Assembly: GCA_012719125.1 (NCBI GenBank)
Contig: JAAYAY010000362.1
Location: 1-64,000, forward strand
Reading direction: 5' to 3'
Length of the DNA stretch: 64,000 nucleotides
Source of the DNA: Planctomycetaceae bacterium
Lineage (GTDB): Bacteria > Planctomycetota > Planctomycetia > Pirellulales > Thermoguttaceae
The notes under the pieces are model-generated. The model searched no databases and was not told the DNA's origin. It saw only the letters and a program-made list of their open reading frames with translations. The position numbers were made by a program, and so were the translations under genes. Positions 60,865 through 64,000 of this stretch are shown here, piece after piece. Positions within the stretch are counted from its first letter, which is position 1. The number at the start of each line of letters is the position of its first letter.

Positions 60865-61180
60865 CGTTCCTGCCAAAACCGGCAAGTTATTCATCGGCTG
60901 CCCCTTATTCTAACCAGCGGTGGAGGAAAGAGCTATTCGGGCTGTTTGCAGGTCAGGAGACGGCACAGTCCTGTCGTGTTTGTCAGGTAACATTTCTAAG
61001 CCTTGCTAAACTTTTGCCGGACTCGGATGCGGTGTTTTGCGTGCATCGAAGCGGGACGTGCAGTGTCTTCCGGCTGGAAGTCGGAATTCGCCCGGAAGTG
61101 CTTTCGTCTCTGCATAGCTCGGCTTAGAATGGCCATGGTCGGCGAAATGGGCTTTGGCTGTTCTCGTGTTTGAGGCAATT

Positions 61181-63838
61181 ATGCGACGGTATTTTGCTCT
61201 CGTCATTCTGGCGGCCTACTGGCTGTGTTTCTCGCCGGTAGCGGCCGGGGAGTATCCGGTTGAGCAGTGGGCGGCCTGGCACGAACAGGCGACGGGGCGA
61301 TGTCCCGGGAGCACGTGGCTTCAATATGCGAATCCGGAAGATGCGGGATGGTCTGCCGCGGGGTTGGAGGAGGCCAAGGCGTGTTTCGACTCGCTGGACG
61401 CTGCGGCGGCGATCGTCGTTTATGACGGGGCCGTCCTGGCGGCCTGGGGCGAGGTCGATCGCAGGTTTCCCTGCCACTCGGTGCGCAAGAGTCTGTTGAG
61501 TGCGGTTTTCGGGATCCATATCACCAAGGGGGACATCGATCTCGACAAGACGCTTGCGGAACTCGGGATCGACGACAATCCGCCGTTGTCCGACGGGGAG
61601 AAGCAAGCCCGGGTGATCGACCTGCTTCGCTCTCGATCGGGGATCTATCATCCGGCGGCCTACGAGACCGCGAAGATGAAGGAGACCAGGCCGAAACGCG
61701 ATTCGGTCAGGCCGGGGGAGGTGTTCTGGTACAACAACTGGGACTTCAACGCATTGTGCACGATCCTCGAACGCGAGACCGGCACCCGTCTCTTCGAGCA
61801 GTTCGAGCAGCATTTCGCCCGGCCGCTCGAGATGCAGGACTTCAGGCTTCAGGATACCTACTATCATCTCGAGAAAGAGCATTCCATGCATCCGGCCTAT
61901 CCGTTTCGGATGTCGGCCCGGGACCTGGCGCGAATCGGCCTGCTTTACGAGCGAGAGGGGCGATGGGGCGATGAGCAGATCCTGCCTGCCGAGTGGATTC
62001 GAAAGAGCGTCGAGTCGCATTTCACGAAGGACGATACGACGGGCAATCGCGACTACGGCTACGGCTATCTCTGGTGGCCGATCGTTGCGGGCCCCTTCAA
62101 GGAGTTGGGCATGTTCTCGGCCCGGGGCTACGGCGGCCATGCCATCGACGTGGTTCCGGCGGCGGATCTCGTTCTGGTTCTGCGTGTCGATACGTATTGG
62201 GATCTTCCGCTTCCGTTCCCCTCCGAGAAGCACCAGGTTGAGACGTCGGATCGATTCGAGCTTCTGGGCAAGATACTGGCCGCACGAACCGGGCCCGCGA
62301 AGGCAAAGCCGAAGCTTGTGCCCCTGGCCGATACTCACCAAGCCCCGACTACGATTCAGATTCCCGCCGAGACGCTGGCGAAGTATGTCGGCCGCTATGA
62401 ATTAGAGGGGGACGAACTGACCGTGAAGACAACCGCCGGGGGGCTTCTGATCGGGACGCCGAGCGTGGGGGACTTCAGCCTGTTGCCGGTGTCGGAGACC
62501 GACTTCCTGATGGAGGATGTCGAGGTGCCGCTTACGTTCGAGTTGGATTCGGAAGCGAAGCCCGTGCGGCTTGGGCGAACGGCGGAGCCGTTTGATTTTG
62601 AGAAGGCGTCGCGCGACGTTCCCAAGCCGCGGGAGCTCTGGCCGACGGTGATGAAGCACGCGGTGCCGCACGGGTTCACCATCAAGTCGGACGAGCTCGT
62701 CACCAGCGATACGGATCCTTCCAAGAAGCTTCGCAAGGTGACGGGGCATCTCTACAGCCAGATCCTGGACGGCAAGAAGTGGGGCCATCAGTGTGTGATC
62801 TTCCTGCCGGCCGATCCGAAGCGAAATGCCACGCCCGAACGCAAGGGGAAGGTAGTCATCATTGGATCGCCGGGGGCGACGTATTTTCCGATCCACGTTG
62901 CCAAGTACGGGGAGCCGATCGCGGCGAGAACGGACTATCCCACGATGGTGTTGTCGAACCCGGGCGAGTACGCCGACGGGTCTCAGATTGAAAGGGACAT
63001 CCGAGTTCTCACCAAGCTCCGGCTGGAGACCGGCGAGAACTATTTCAGCATGAACTGCCAGTTGGCGGTGGTGTACATCAAGGCGATGGACGCTTTTCAG
63101 GAGTTTCTCGGCCTGGACACGCTCAAGGCCGTGGTGGGCGGGCACTCGAAGCGGGGCCGGAGCGCCACGGTGGCGGCGGCCGTCGATTCCCGCGTGGCCT
63201 CGCCGATCATCATGGGGAATGAAGGCGTCTACTCGACGGACAGTATTCCGTGGCACCTGTCGTTCCATCACGCCTTCTTTCAGGACCAGGTCAACGTGCC
63301 CGTCTTCTACCTTGGGGCCACCAACGAAGACGGCTACAAGATGTTCAACGTGAACATTCTTCAGGAGCGGCTGAAGCGGCCAATGACCATCGAGTTGATC
63401 CCCAACTACTGCCACTCGAACTTCAGCGAGATCCAGTTCATGGATTTCCTGATGTGGGTGTCGCACATTCACGACGGGCGGCCGATCACGCAGATCAGCG
63501 AGGTCAGCCACGAGCGGCAGGAGGGTTCCAGCCTGTTTCGGGCCAAGGTCGAGAGCGAGGCCAAGGTGCAGATGGTGCGGGCCTGGTACGTCTACAGCGA
63601 CGACGAGGCGTGGCGGGACTTGATGTGGTACCATCTGATCATGGAAGACGCGGGCAACGGGTACTATCAGGTCCCCTTGCAGGGGAAGATCCCCGACGCC
63701 TTCATGATCGAGGTGGGCGACATCGCTCTGGGAATCCCGGGCTACGTCACCAGCCTGCCGCAGAAGCTTACCGATGCCCCGGTGGTCGAGCGAGTGTCGA
63801 GGGGCTCGCGTCCGCGGTTGTGGGAACCGGAGGGGTAG
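61181..63838 (+). CDS. Exported beta-lactamase-fold / PhoPQ-related hydrolase fusion
   Basis: An 885-aa protein with a signal peptide (1-22). Residues about 45-380 are a class C beta-lactamase-fold serine hydrolase: SVRK at 100-103 is the SxxK nucleophile, and Y184-x-N186 is the YxN motif. Residues from about 500 form an alpha/beta hydrolase of the PhoPQ-activated pathogenicity-related type, with GGHSKRGRSATVAAAVDSRV placing Ser656 in the nucleophile elbow and His745 in PNYCHSNF as a candidate base. Both active sites look intact, giving two hydrolases in one chain. ATG 61181 has GAGG 6 nt upstream; the frame is open 9 codons further. It stands alone, with no operon partner. Confidence 0.85.
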   Translation: MRRYFALVILAAYWLCFSPVAAGEYPVEQWAAWHEQATGRCPGSTWLQYANPEDAGWSAAGLEEAKACFDSLDAAAAIVVYDGAVLAAWGEVDRRFPCHSVRKSLLSAVFGIHITKGDIDLDKTLAELGIDDNPPLSDGEKQARVIDLLRSRSGIYHPAAYETAKMKETRPKRDSVRPGEVFWYNNWDFNALCTILERETGTRLFEQFEQHFARPLEMQDFRLQDTYYHLEKEHSMHPAYPFRMSARDLARIGLLYEREGRWGDEQILPAEWIRKSVESHFTKDDTTGNRDYGYGYLWWPIVAGPFKELGMFSARGYGGHAIDVVPAADLVLVLRVDTYWDLPLPFPSEKHQVETSDRFELLGKILAARTGPAKAKPKLVPLADTHQAPTTIQIPAETLAKYVGRYELEGDELTVKTTAGGLLIGTPSVGDFSLLPVSETDFLMEDVEVPLTFELDSEAKPVRLGRTAEPFDFEKASRDVPKPRELWPTVMKHAVPHGFTIKSDELVTSDTDPSKKLRKVTGHLYSQILDGKKWGHQCVIFLPADPKRNATPERKGKVVIIGSPGATYFPIHVAKYGEPIAARTDYPTMVLSNPGEYADGSQIERDIRVLTKLRLETGENYFSMNCQLAVVYIKAMDAFQEFLGLDTLKAVVGGHSKRGRSATVAAAVDSRVASPIIMGNEGVYSTDSIPWHLSFHHAFFQDQVNVPVFYLGATNEDGYKMFNVNILQERLKRPMTIELIPNYCHSNFSEIQFMDFLMWVSHIHDGRPITQISEVSHERQEGSSLFRAKVESEAKVQMVRAWYVYSDDEAWRDLMWYHLIMEDAGNGYYQVPLQGKIPDAFMIEVGDIALGIPGYVTSLPQKLTDAPVVERVSRGSRPRLWEPEG

Positions 63839-63895
63839 ATGCACGGTTGTTAAGCGGGATTTGAAGGACTCCAGCGACAATATGGAGAAGATGAG

Positions 63896-63971
63896 AGAAA
63901 GGAAAATGTGGGAAAAGAAAATATGGCGAAAATAGTGTTTGCCATCTTCTTTTCCAACCATTTTCTTTTCT
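63896..63971. repeat. Long purine-rich hairpin after the fusion gene
   Basis: Arms 63896-63927 (AGAAAGGAAAATGTGGG and onward) and 63941-63971 are imperfect reverse complements around a 13-nt loop. It starts 58 nt after the stop codon and ends in a TTTTCTTTTC tract on the plus strand, so it could terminate transcription. Confidence 0.6.
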
Positions 63972-64000
63972 GATTTGGACTACGTCTGTCAGACGCGAGC

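Overview
The window looks like chromosomal DNA of a GC-rich planctomycete (Planctomycetota, Pirellulales-like). The inference rests on gene content: secreted sulfatases with CxPxR motifs, Tat-exported Gfo/Idh/MocA oxidoreductases and sugar phosphate isomerases, PQQ-like propellers opening with a DWPSFRGP motif, a DUF4058 protein, an SHD1-domain protein, tandem WaaP-like kinases, a fused sucrose-phosphate synthase/phosphatase, and intergenic space full of short hairpin repeats. No rRNA, tRNA or CRISPR array was seen. Gene density is high, operons are short, and strands alternate often.

Layout. 1-7 kb: C-terminus of an IS4-type transposase, two cysteine-rich small exported proteins, a Tat-exported isomerase, a large exported protein that may act on carbohydrate, a small conserved protein and a PQQ-like propeller. 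7-16 kb (+): a double WaaP-like kinase, then a Gfo/Idh/MocA oxidoreductase, a C69 dipeptidase, an FAD oxidoreductase and an M28 peptidase. 16-22 kb: xylose isomerase, a glycine-rich AIGG-repeat protein, a DUF4058 protein and a GH97 glycosidase. 21.7-26.2 kb (+): MacA-like adaptor, MacB/FtsX-like permease, and a sulfatase with C-terminal HEAT repeats.

26.5-33.3 kb is the most coherent system. A minus-strand operon (126-aa protein, sucrose synthase, sucrose-phosphate synthase fused to its phosphatase) diverges from a sigma-54 enhancer-binding protein. The gap between them holds a -24/-12 promoter match facing the operon, two matching dyads at enhancer distance, and an extended -10 promoter facing the regulator. 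I read this as a local sigma-54 switch for sucrose metabolism.

33-44 kb: exported catabolic proteins (FG-GAP protein, second Tat isomerase, M23 peptidase with PKD domains, alpha/beta hydrolase, Asp-box sialidase-like protein, heparinase-like toroid protein), then a PLP-dependent BioF-like enzyme. 44-47 kb: a BlaI repressor / M56 sensor peptidase / SHD1 operon in which the last two proteins share a C-terminal domain. 47-53 kb: BPL_N protein, Tat-exported TIM-barrel protein, second sulfatase and a ThyA-like thymidylate synthase. 53-64 kb: HrpA-type helicase, an IS110 transposase, a CHC2 zinc-finger gene enclosed by perfect 24-bp inverted repeats, a polytopic membrane protein, and a beta-lactamase-fold / PhoPQ-related hydrolase fusion.
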